DNA of 64,000 bases from Rhizodiscina lignyota (Eukaryota > Ascomycota > Dothideomycetes > Aulographales > Rhizodiscinaceae). The stretch is from contig ML978131.1 of assembly GCA_010015805.1 (NCBI GenBank), forward strand, positions 930,001-994,000, in the 5' to 3' direction. A program made the translations under genes and the position numbers. Below are positions 22,906-32,003 of this stretch, one piece after another (the first letter of the stretch is position 1; every line of letters starts with the position of its first letter). The notes beneath the pieces were generated by a model. The model saw only the letters and a list, made by a program, of their open reading frames with translations. It was not told the origin of the DNA and searched no databases.

Positions 22906-25900
22906 TCAAGTCGGATCCAGACACTGGCAATCACTCACGTCGCCTTCAATCCGTTTCCCACTCAAGTTTGTGGGACACTTGAGCGCGATATCCAATTCCG
23001 AGCACTGCAGCAAAACAGACCACAGTCTCTCTAGGGTAAAACCAAACAGCGGCGCGCTCATTTCATCAGGCCGACCTTGCAGATACGGCTCGGTATGGGC
23101 CCAACTCTCTGGATCAACGAGGGCGTCATGCAAGCGCTGGTAGACGGTCGCGTCGATGCCTCGCAAACGTTGTGCAGAAGCTATGAATTGCCCTTTGTAC
23201 GAGAGAAGCGCTGTTGAGCAGGTCGTGTTGTACACATCCGCGTACAGTGACTGGAATCTGTCCTCTCTCCATCTCCAGCGATCGAAGCAGTTGCCGCAGT
23301 CGCAAGTGTACCCTGAGAAACCAAGACTGAGCATTCCTGTGCTTGGGACGAAATACTGGTCTATGCGACGGTGCATTTCCCACGGGTTGTGGACGTGTGC
23401 TTGGAGGAAGAGAGTATGCGTAGCTAGGTTGTCCCGCCGAGAGAGGATATGGTAAAGGTATGTCTCACCCTCACGGCCGATATTTGGGCGATGGATGAGC
23501 CGAGTATTTTCCAGATGATGCTCAAGGTTGAAGGTGAGGTCACTTGCGCCTTTGTAATATATGAATATGCGGGTGGATCGACGCTGGATAATCGGTAGTG
23601 CTTTCAAGTCAGTAAGCATTTCTACGACAGATGCAGGCTCCTCGTTGTACATGCTGATGACAATATCCAGGTCGAATTGGCTTTGGTAGACCGAGTCGGT
23701 GATTGGGACGCTCCTGGGCTGCAAGGGCATTCCCAAACGGTGGTAGTTGAGAAGGCAAAACCCAATCCAGACGACCAACAACAAAGTCATTATGACGGAC
23801 GTCAACGTCATCGACACAATACGCTTTGTAGCCTGCCTGTGATGCCAATTGGCTATATGCGATTCCTGCGGGTTGAAGATATCCGATTCAGTTACAGGTG
23901 ATTCCATCTTGTCCGCAGAATGAGCGTCAACTTCGTCATCTCCGCCCACAGACGTTGTGGTCATTGACAGTTGGTATTCAGAAAGGTGAACAACTTGCTC
24001 GAAATCGTTACTGGGTGCTGAAGTTCCTGTAAGGAAGAATAGCAAGCAAAACGCTGAAGAAAAACAGCCGATCTGTATTGTGCTTGAGAGGAAAGGGATT
24101 GTGAACGCCTGGTTGAAGAGCGCACAAAGGCCGGCGAACAAGAAGATATGAGTACGGTTCCAGTTGAGTTCGAGCTTCTCTGTCCGGTCAGAGTCGAAGA
24201 GGAAATGATGACACAGTCCCCTAGTTAAGGTATAGGCAACCGCTGTGACATTGAGCAGCAGTAACCATGGGTCAATCACACCCAGTGACTTGACGGCATT
24301 TGCGGTGCTTTCGCTACACAAGACCCAGGTTCCGGCGATTATCGGGCTCGTAAGCAGGGCTACATCGAGAATCCAGCGTTCGGAGCCCCTTACTAAGTTC
24401 CGACTCTGTTCGGTTTCCGTGACACGTGTCTGTCTGCAGAAACGGACGAGAGTCTTTGACAGGAAAATTCCGACTATTGCGGGCGCTCCAAATAACAGGC
24501 CTTCAATTGTTAACCGATGTTCGTCATACGAAACAGATCCTGTTGCCATAGCCACAATTGAAAGTGCAAATAGCTTCTGTCGTGAGGGGAGCGAGGTGTT
24601 GCGGATGGAGTCTGCGAGCGCGACCAGGCTCTAAAGGCGCAGGTTAGTAAAGAGAGCTGAATTCAAGGATCTGATACTTACCAGGACCATTGCAAGTGTC
24701 GTGAGATTAGGGAGATGCAAAAATGCCTGAGAGAACAATGGCAAGGTAATAGACAAAGACATGATGGCCGTACCAGCGAGGACACGTCCTCTTTTAGTGA
24801 CATGTTGAAAGTGATTGAAAGGTAGGGCAATATGACCTGTCTGCGGATGATCGACGTCGAAGTAGTTATACAATACCTCCCAAAGCAAACTGCCCCATGT
24901 TGCCAGTAATTGGGTGAGAAGGAGATGCAAGGCTTTGTTCCCATCAGTTGGCGTACGAGGTGGTGCGATCTAGGAAAATTACTCACGGTAATCTGGGTTG
25001 TTAGAACATACGCTCGATAGGGTTGAATGATGACTTACAGTATCTCTGCTGGAATAGAATGCACTTCGTGCTCCAAAACGCAAAGGATGCAACGGTAGTA
25101 TCAACCAAGTTAGTGAATGCCAGATCGTTCGATGCTATCAGGCCGTTCCAAGCACCAAAAGACGTTTGTAAAGCCTTGTGTTTGCAGTGCGTGAGCGACA
25201 TGACAGAGAAAGAGAAGAAGTGAAAATGCGTTCTCAAGATCTTAGATGCCACCCACAACGCGACCACCGACATACTGAACAACCAGAAATAGACGAAAGT
25301 CATCCATACGGCGGTTCTGGTATATCCCTTACTCCACCCTCGCTTTGCCACACTCTCAAGGTCATGAATGCTCAGCATGTCTACGCCTTCCCTCGAGAGG
25401 ACGTCCCATACGTAATCTCTATAGTTGGTTGGCCAAGATGGTAGATCATAATACCGTGACTTCAAATTACTCTTCTTCGCGATATAGACTTGTTCCCTGA
25501 CAGCATTGAGTTGTTTTCGGCTAAAGCCCATGCGCACTGAGCCAATAGCTTTATTGAACGAGGCTGACGCAAAGTATGCTTCATCAGCATTGTCCAACTG
25601 ACTCGATCCTGTCCACACCATGCCATTAGCCAAGCCTTGTGTGAACAGGTTTCCATTTGGAAGCACCTCGAGCGGCGCATCATAGAAAGAGTCGTGATAT
25701 TCGTAGTGGTCGGAGCTGGTGTAGCCGTCCACTTCAATGCTCGGTCGGCTAAATACGTATCTTCGATAAGCATCTCTATTCATATTTCCTGTTCCCACAA
25801 TTGTGATTGGGCCTGGCCACATGTCTTGTTTCTCTCGGTAACCTGGCGCTGTGTGTACGACCTCAAACCGCGTGAGGAATTGATTCGCTCGCAGCGGCTC

Positions 25901-26511
25901 CAGCTCGGCTGTGACTATTTCCCAAGTCTTTTGCGGATCCGTCTTCACGTTAACGAGAAGCGTGAGAGGAGTATTGGGCTGGGTTGAGAAGACGCCACGA
26001 GCGCGATCGTACACTGTGTGGTTAGCCCACTGCTCATCGGGGTTTTGTTGGATGAGAATTTCGAGGAGTGGGTCTAGAAATACGGTCCTAAGCGTTCGGT
26101 TAGGGTGTAATTCTGAGGGATCGTACCCTACGAGCAAACTGGTGCCATCAAGCCAGACATCTACCTCGACGCCCATACAACCAGCGCCGAGCGCAAAAGA
26201 CACAAGATCCGGCCGCCAGTAATCATTATATGAATGACACATAATTGGAATAACAGATGTAAAAAAGTCTTCCTTCCAACGACTCAATCCATCAACTGGC
26301 GGGATCTCGGTATTGTTAGGTTGTTTGGCAGTGAGGTTTGCTCCGGGCGTGTACATGGAGAGTGGTCGCGGCGTGATGAGGAAATAAAGGATTGTCCTAC
26401 TCGAGAGTTGGATCAGCAAAGCAGTTTATGACTAAAGTCTCAACCACAAGGACGGACAGCGTACATCGTGGTGGTGATTCCAATAAAAGTGACTCCAGCC
26501 CAGCCTGCCAT
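22906..26511 (-). CDS. AIM6/PLC-like phosphodiesterase fused to a polytopic membrane region and DUF3431
   Basis: Exons 26511-26465, 26396-25039, 24932-24682 and 24630-22906 encode 1126 residues, or 1128 if a 6-nt microexon at 24992-24987 is used. An N-terminal membrane anchor (MAGWAGVTFIGITTTMTILY) leads to a PLC-like phosphodiesterase barrel as in yeast AIM6: IMCHSYNDYWRP, GCMGVEVDVWLDG, LLVGYDPSELHPNRTL. Next come about nine hydrophobic segments (residues ~380-850), for example FVYFWLFSMSVVALWVASKI and LLVVWIGFCLLNYHRLG. Residues ~870-1100 match the fungal DUF3431 domain (FDLDIVISMYNEEPASVVEM, FIYYKGAS, NIGREGETYLYHI). The phosphodiesterase and DUF3431 would lie on non-cytosolic faces of a secretory membrane. 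The function is unknown. Family members usually occur separately. Confidence 0.8.
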
Positions 26512-26991
26512 CTTCCTTTTTGAGCCATGTTGGAAGTCTGTGCTAATCTTCCGATAGCATGTATGCGGGGCGTTCATTATGAGTTACGACTCCTTCGGGC
26601 CTCGCCGCTGCTGCCGTGCATCCTTTTGAAGGTAGCTGTCCTCTAATGATGATACTGAGGTCGAAGAAGGGTCATCCATTATGTGAGGGTGGAACAAAGT
26701 AAGCGCCATAATTAACCTTACCTTAGTACCTGTACATGCTGGTCTGCGACTGAGCCGAAGTTGAGCCGAGCCTTATTTTCAGATACGACAAGTTGATTAT
26801 AGGAGCTGACCCTCAGCCATAAAGAAACGTTGTCAAGTGCCCTGCACAGAGCATGCCCACTTGCAAATGTCTTCCATTTGAAAAAGCCTGTTTACGAAAC
26901 TTCTAGAAAATAGGAGGCTTTGCATTGTGATATCTACTCCACCAAGAGCTTGACGAGGGCGAAACTATGTACACCTCACACCCTGCCGCTT
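26512..26991. other. Promoter region of the AIM6-DUF3431 gene
   Basis: About 480 bp between the fusion gene's start and the 3' end of the next minus-strand SDR. No gene and no distinct motif was recognised. Confidence 0.5.
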
Positions 26992-28000
26992 TCATTTCTT
27001 CGCCGCTCCCCTCTCTGCGTCCATAATCCTCCGTGCCTCCCTAAACGCCAGCGGAACCTCAGTCTCTGTATCCACATTCGTCGTGCTCCCTCCCTTCGGC
27101 GGATCGATATTCCACTTCGGAATCACTCGCCTTTGCGGCCCATTATTCGCCATGACCTCCAGTGCCGTCCCGCCACCATATCTACCCTCCTGCACCAGGT
27201 CGATCATCGCCGCCGCAATATCGTCGGGATGCAGCGCGTCAAACGCTTCAAAATTCACCTGCTTACGCTTCTCGACATCCCAAAGAGGCGAGTCTACGGC
27301 CCCGGGGCAAACGGTCACGACCTTGACGCCTTCGTACCGCTCAGCTAACTCCATGGACTTGACGAAGCCCATGATGCCGTGCTTTGTGGCGATGTACAAT
27401 GGACAGTGGTACGTGCCTGCGATTCCGCCAACTGACGCGATGGGCAGGATGACGCCAGGCTTATCGTGCGACACGAGCTCACGCATGCCGATGCGGGCGA
27501 GCTTGATGGGATGGTTCAGATTCACTTCCACAGTGCGATAGCGATCATCTTCTTCAGGGTCGTGCCAGAAGGATGAGACTTTCTGACGGGAGTGTCAGTG
27601 GCTCGGTCAAGTGAAACTCAAAGCGGAACTGACTGGTGGTTCGAAGACGCCGGCACCACCGACGTATACGTCGGGTGTGGAGCCGAACTTTTCTTTTGCG
27701 ACTTTCACGAGGCGGTGAAGTTGGTCCCACTTTGTGCAGTCTGTCTGCTGGAAGACAACATTATCGTAGCCGGACAGCAGCTTCTCGCCTTCCGGCGTCA
27801 TTTTGAGGTCTGCATTGACGACCTTTGCGCCGAGGTCGGCACAGCGTTTGACAAAATACGAGCATATACCTGTTAATAACTTCTTAGAGGCTTGAATCCT
27901 GTACGAAGAGAGGTAAGAATGAACCTCCACCACCTCCAGTGACTACGACGACTTTATCCTTCAAGGGGAAGTCGCCAACTTTCCTATTAGGGACTGCCAT
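26992..28000 (-). CDS. Short-chain dehydrogenase, 15-hydroxyprostaglandin-dehydrogenase-like
   Basis: Three exons (28000-27925, 27869-27634, 27582-26992) give 300 residues. The first intron splits the nucleotide-binding motif: VVVTGGGGG joins ICSYFVKR, giving TGGGGGI in place of TGxxxGIG. The catalytic region is IASVGGIAG with YIATK; DLGAKVVNADL supplies the coenzyme-contacting acid, pointing to NAD. The layout resembles class I SDRs annotated as 15-hydroxyprostaglandin dehydrogenase-like in fungi. The substrate is unknown and the location probably cytosolic. The usual NNAG motif is replaced by VGGAG, a common variation in this subfamily. It is divergent from the PRELI gene. Confidence 0.88.
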
Positions 28001-28723
28001 TGTAGAAGATCAACAATTTCGGATTCAAATTGAGGAAACAGTAAGCAACATATGTAAAGAAGCGGAGCATATCAATCAATAAGACATATATTGCCGTTGG
28101 CTTTATATAAGACGAATGAATAGTAGCCGAGGGGGTTGAATGTCTAGTGGGCGGGGAAGAAGTAGTACGTACTTTGACAGTTTACTCTCTAAGTTTCGCT
28201 TGTCCTAGATTTCGTCAATGATATTCTATACACCTGAAAACTTCAAAGGAGATGAAGTCATTCAAGCAGATCTACTAACGTCGAGGCAGTAGGTTTGAGT
28301 TTTCCAATCCATCCCAAACAGGTACCTTACATAGTAGAAACGCAGACGAAATGTATCGACCAGCTAAATGCATACAATTAAACCCTCAAAACCCTGAGGC
28401 AAAAACCTCGAGGATCCGAAGTAAGCCATTGTGTTTCGATGCGAATATATACATCCATGTCGTCGGTGATTAAGATTCTTATCATGACTGGGACCGTAAG
28501 GGGCAACCATGTCTCACATGTCGGCGTTTAGCGCGCCAAGAAATCCGGGGAAGTTCACCCTCGCCACCCGACTGTCTCGTGCACACTTTCCTCCATCACT
28601 CCACATTTCCCATCCTATCCGCCCGCCACTCTCCGCACTCCTTCAAACACCTCAACCAGTCAAGCATGTCTTATCGAGCTACGGCATTCAGTCGGTGACC
28701 TCAATTTCGCGCTGCCATCCAAG
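28001..28723. other. Divergent promoter region with one dispersed repeat copy
   Basis: About 720 bp between the SDR start and the PRELI/Ups start. Copy B of the 71-bp repeat lies at 28384-28454. A plus-strand frame beginning at 28509 overlaps the PRELI gene in another frame and is a shadow. Confidence 0.5.
28384..28454 (+). repeat. 71-bp dispersed repeat, copy B
   Basis: 76 percent identical to 22266-22336 without gaps. The left end again forms a hairpin (CCTCA..TGAGG) although the loop sequence differs. The conserved core is CCATTGTGTTTCGATG. It may be a relic of a short mobile element or a shared promoter element. Confidence 0.5.
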
Positions 28724-29578
28724 ATGGTCAAGTTTTACACCACCAATTACTCCTACGACTTCCCCCTCCCTACCGTCAGCCTCGCATACTTTCTCCGCTA
28801 CCCTAATCCGTATAGCAAACATGTCGTCTCGAGCGACGTCATTGAGCGGAGATTTGATTCGGAGACACACAGACTACATACGACACGACTGCACCTGAAA
28901 AAATCGAAGCTCCCATCCGCTGTCCTGCGGCTGCTTCCGAAGAGCTTTATGGGCTCAAAAGAGAAGGGTGGAGATGGTGAGAGCTATATTCTGGAGACAA
29001 GTACGGTGGATATGAAGAGTGGTTACATGGTTACGGAGAGCCGGAACCTGGATTGGACCGGTGTGCTTAGCGTAGTGGAGAGACAAGTCTACACATCAGC
29101 ACGAGACACCTCGACACTTTCGGAACATTCCTCGGACTCGAGGAGACCTCTCTCATCGGATGGGAGAACAGACGTTGAGACAACAGTAACACTGCGGTCC
29201 CCGTTCGGCGAGCAGAAGTGGAAGCAACGGAGATCAAGGGATTACGGGCCGGATAGCAATCTTCCTTCCGCTCAGACCACAACCTCTTCATCTTCCTTCG
29301 AGGTTGAGGCTCCACCTAAGATTGGATTTTTCCGGTCGTGGGGCACACAGAGCCTCCAGCGAAGCATCGAGACGCTGGGACTGCGGCGTACAGAGAAGAG
29401 CCAACCGAACGCTACTGAAGGAATGAAGGTGGTGTTGGAGAGATTTAGACAAGGTGGAACAGTGGGCGTGATAGAAGGCATGAGGAAGGATCGCCCGGAG
29501 ATGTTTGCTGGTGCTGGTGCCGGTTCGGCATGGAGACATGTCAAGGGTCCGGACGATGGCGATTCTGACATTGTCTGA
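28724..29578 (+). CDS. PRELI/MSF1 domain protein, Ups-like lipid transfer family
   Basis: Intronless frame of 284 residues. The N-terminal ~170 residues carry a PRELI/MSF1 domain: MVKFYTTNYSYDFPLPTVSL, AYFLRYPNPYSKHVVSSDV, THRLHTTRLHLKKSKLPSAV, SYILETSTVDM and ESRNLDWTGVLSVVERQVY. In yeast, Ups1-3 move phosphatidic acid or phosphatidylserine between mitochondrial membranes together with Mdm35. Here an intermembrane-space role is inferred from the family. The Ser/Thr-rich insert (about residues 127-195) and the C-terminal part (GFFRSWGTQSLQRSIETLG) extend beyond the typical 175-230-residue Ups proteins, placing it with the longer filamentous-fungal form. The ATG context is CCAAGATGG. Confidence 0.88.
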   Translation: MVKFYTTNYSYDFPLPTVSLAYFLRYPNPYSKHVVSSDVIERRFDSETHRLHTTRLHLKKSKLPSAVLRLLPKSFMGSKEKGGDGESYILETSTVDMKSGYMVTESRNLDWTGVLSVVERQVYTSARDTSTLSEHSSDSRRPLSSDGRTDVETTVTLRSPFGEQKWKQRRSRDYGPDSNLPSAQTTTSSSSFEVEAPPKIGFFRSWGTQSLQRSIETLGLRRTEKSQPNATEGMKVVLERFRQGGTVGVIEGMRKDRPEMFAGAGAGSAWRHVKGPDDGDSDIV

Positions 29579-30161
29579 TCATTAAGGATCATGGATTTTC
29601 ATTTGGTTTGAGGATTTGAACCTCATCACGACATTTGCAGGCGCTACAGTGACTCTAGAGCCACGTGCTCGAGGCCGGGCGGAGTATCAGGAAGGGCTTT
29701 GGGACACGAGCTACTCCACTTTGTTTCCATATGGGCTTACCTTCTTGTAGCATACCGTTCAGAGTTGTACATTAAAAAGTACAATGATACGACATTTGGG
29801 ACGCAATCGGATCCGTTCGTCATGCTCGTGACTATGTGAACTTGAAAATCTGGTGATTCCGTCTCGCAGACCAAATATATATTAGCATGTCACAGTTGGC
29901 AACGCTCTCTGTATGGTCAAGCCTCTACACTCAACCCCAGTACAAGCTCTGGCGAATCCACTGAACTACTCGACTAATAAGATTGTATGAGCTGTGCTTC
30001 TCATACATATATATGCCTGCGCGTGTATTGGCACCATGGTAGCACTTATTCTTATGAGCTTTAACTATATGGCAATAAACCCTATTTACAATATCAAATG
30101 AAGGCCTAATGCATTACCTGATTCCCTCCAAGCTTCACTCCACAGTATATCCTCCCAGTCT
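29579..30161. other. Convergent intergenic spacer
   Basis: About 580 bp between the PRELI gene and the MAPEG gene, tail to tail. The region should contain both 3' UTRs. AT-rich, nothing else recognised. Confidence 0.5.
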
Positions 30162-30657
30162 CTAAAATGCCAGCGTGGCAGCCTTTGCAGTCATGCCCAG
30201 CAGCACGAAACTGCTGCAAGCGAATATGCCAAACCGCACCATGATCGTGTTGGTTGTACTCTGGACAAAACTATGCGCGACTCTCATCCCAACATACGTC
30301 CAAGCCAATCCCGTGGTCAAATCGTCGTCTCCGGCGCCCAGTAGTGCCAAGGTAATCGCAATTGCGTAGAATTGAGTCGGTCTGCCATCTCTATGTCAGT
30401 TGCTACTCTAAATGAAATTCCACACCAATCCACAATGTCCGTACGTACTGCTCAAACAAGTGGTTGTAGTTGTCCGCCTTCCACTTGATCTGCGGTGGCA
30501 GCTTGTCCATCTCCTGCTGCGCGTTGTACGGTGTCACCTCCCCGCAATACTTGCTGATACCCGGGATGCGCGTCGCGTACATCCACGCCTCCATGGAGAA
30601 GGTCCATATGTTGAGGGCGATGACGGGGCGGAGGAGGGAGGCACCGAGGAGGGACAT
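30162..30657 (-). CDS. MAPEG family membrane protein
   Basis: Two exons (30657-30449, 30381-30162; 67-nt intron with donor GTACGT) give 142 residues. Four hydrophobic segments are visible: LLGASLLRPVIALNIWTF, the FYAIAITLALLG helix, AWTYVGMRVAHSFVQ and MVRFGIFACSSFVLLGMTA. The EQPTQFYAIA block with the preceding NYNHLFEQ and the helix with RVAHS match the MAPEG family (membrane-associated eicosanoid and glutathione metabolism, PF01124). Its members are small ER proteins with glutathione-dependent or related activities. The catalytic type cannot be assigned. The length is typical and the start is the first ATG of the frame. Confidence 0.85.
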
Positions 30658-31209
30658 TTTGGTGGTTAGAGCTGTGGGGGATGATTATGTGTGCAATTTG
30701 ATGAGATTGAGGAACTTTGAGAGTTTAGAGTGAAATTTGAGGGATAGGGAGACGGCCTGAGGAATCAATCGAAACTACGAGAGAGCAGTTGGAGGAGCTG
30801 GAAATCTTAAGGGAAACGGCTGCCTTATGCTACGTACTCAGCTCAGCTACGTCTCCGAGCATGGGAATGAGGGGATTGTGCATGACTCGTTCCGCTTGGA
30901 AGCAGCCAGGTCCTGAGGTCCACTTTTGGGCTCATCACAGGCTTCCTTCCCATTAATTTTCATCTGTTGTAGCTTGATGGAAGAACAATGGTGAGGAAGG
31001 GAGCAGAAGAGACGAACATTTGTTTCGATAGGTGCTGAAAGTGGGCACTTCCTGTTCAGTAAGCTGCGGCGCGCGAGTCATGATGATCAGAAATCGACGC
31101 GTCTGTGGAGCGTGTTCTTGCAGCCTCGTGTCATTCTTTGGCTCAAACCTGGATCTTTGGGGTCGCTAAGCTTTCGCTCACTGCTATCTGCTACTTAAGG
31201 CTCGTTGAT
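30658..31209. other. Divergent promoter region MAPEG/GrpB-like
   Basis: About 550 bp between two divergent starts. The GrpB-like frame stays open upstream of its ATG back to about 31105, without another ATG and without conserved residues. No regulatory motif stood out. Confidence 0.5.
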
Positions 31210-31773
31210 ATGACTATCCTTGTCGAACCGTACGATCGAGAATGGCCTCATCAATTCGCTGTCATTGCACTGGAACTGAAAAGAGCGCTCCAAGGTATTG
31301 ATATCATCAGCATCGAGCATGTAGGAAGCACTTCAGTCCCTGGACTTCACGCAAAGCCAATTCTCGACATTGACGTTATTGTCACGCGAGAAAATGTCAT
31401 GCCAGCCATTGGCGCTTTGGAGCGGAACCTGGAGTATGAAAACAAGGGCGAATGGGGCGTTCCAGAACGCTGGGCACTCCGCAAACCGTCTGCACTACCA
31501 GAGCGCAACCTCTACGTTTGTGTCGAAGGATGTCAGTCCCTTCGGAATCACCTTGGAGTGCGAGATGTGCTAAGGGCCGATCCCGCTTTACGAGACGAGT
31601 ATGGCAGAGTGAAGATGGAACTTAGTACCAAATACACGGATGTGAACGAATATTGCGAGGCAAAGAACGACATTCTGGAAAAGATTCTTAACAGGGCCGG
31701 GATGACTGAAGGCGATCGGAGAGCGGTCAAGCTTGCGAATACATTGAATCCATCCGCGGATGTGTTAACTTGA
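31210..31773 (+). CDS. GrpB-like protein (UPF0157, nucleotidyltransferase fold)
   Basis: Intronless frame of 187 residues starting MTILVEPYDREWPHQF. Family markers of GrpB/UPF0157 proteins are present: VEPYDREW, the signature SIEHVGSTSVPGLHAKPILD, then LYVCVEG, NHLGVRDVLRADPALRDEYG and the terminal KNDILEKIL helix. GrpB proteins have a nucleotidyltransferase-like fold. In bacteria the domain is sometimes fused to dephospho-CoA kinase, but the biochemical role is unproven, so I assign none. The ATG chosen is the first in the frame and sits just before the conserved block. Length is normal. Confidence 0.88.
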   Translation: MTILVEPYDREWPHQFAVIALELKRALQGIDIISIEHVGSTSVPGLHAKPILDIDVIVTRENVMPAIGALERNLEYENKGEWGVPERWALRKPSALPERNLYVCVEGCQSLRNHLGVRDVLRADPALRDEYGRVKMELSTKYTDVNEYCEAKNDILEKILNRAGMTEGDRRAVKLANTLNPSADVLT

Positions 31774-31923
31774 CCCTCTTTACTGTTTCTGCCGTCATTG
31801 AGATGAAAACAACTGAGTGTGCTCCCGTGGCTCTTGCAATCCGGCGAATGTCATCACACTTGTCCGCGGCAGGTGTTCAGTCAAATACAGACGACATCAT
31901 AATATCGGAACTCTTGTACTCCG

Positions 31924-31932
31924 TTTATAAAG
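31924..31932 (+). promoter_or_regulatory. TATA-like element of the secreted glycoprotein gene
   Basis: TTTATAAAG lies about 72 bp before the ATG at 32004, a normal distance for a fungal TATA box with a short leader. Motif and spacing only. Confidence 0.4.
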
Positions 31933-32003
31933 AAACGCATCATTAGTTACTCTCACTCTCGCAAGGGCACCTTTCAAACAAGTTACTCAGCCTCTCGCCC
32001 ATC

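Noticed and set aside
22906-26511. Two separate genes (AIM6-like and DUF3431-like)
   Set aside because: Hydrophobic sequence is continuous across the junction, the introns close the frame, and the second half has no ATG near its start; read as one gene pending transcripts.
26920-27541. Plus-strand frames of 142-152 codons
   Set aside because: They lie antisense to the well-supported SDR exon and have no domain.
31105-31209. N-terminal extension of the GrpB-like protein
   Set aside because: The frame is open but starts on GTG and lacks conserved residues; the ATG at 31210 begins the conserved domain.
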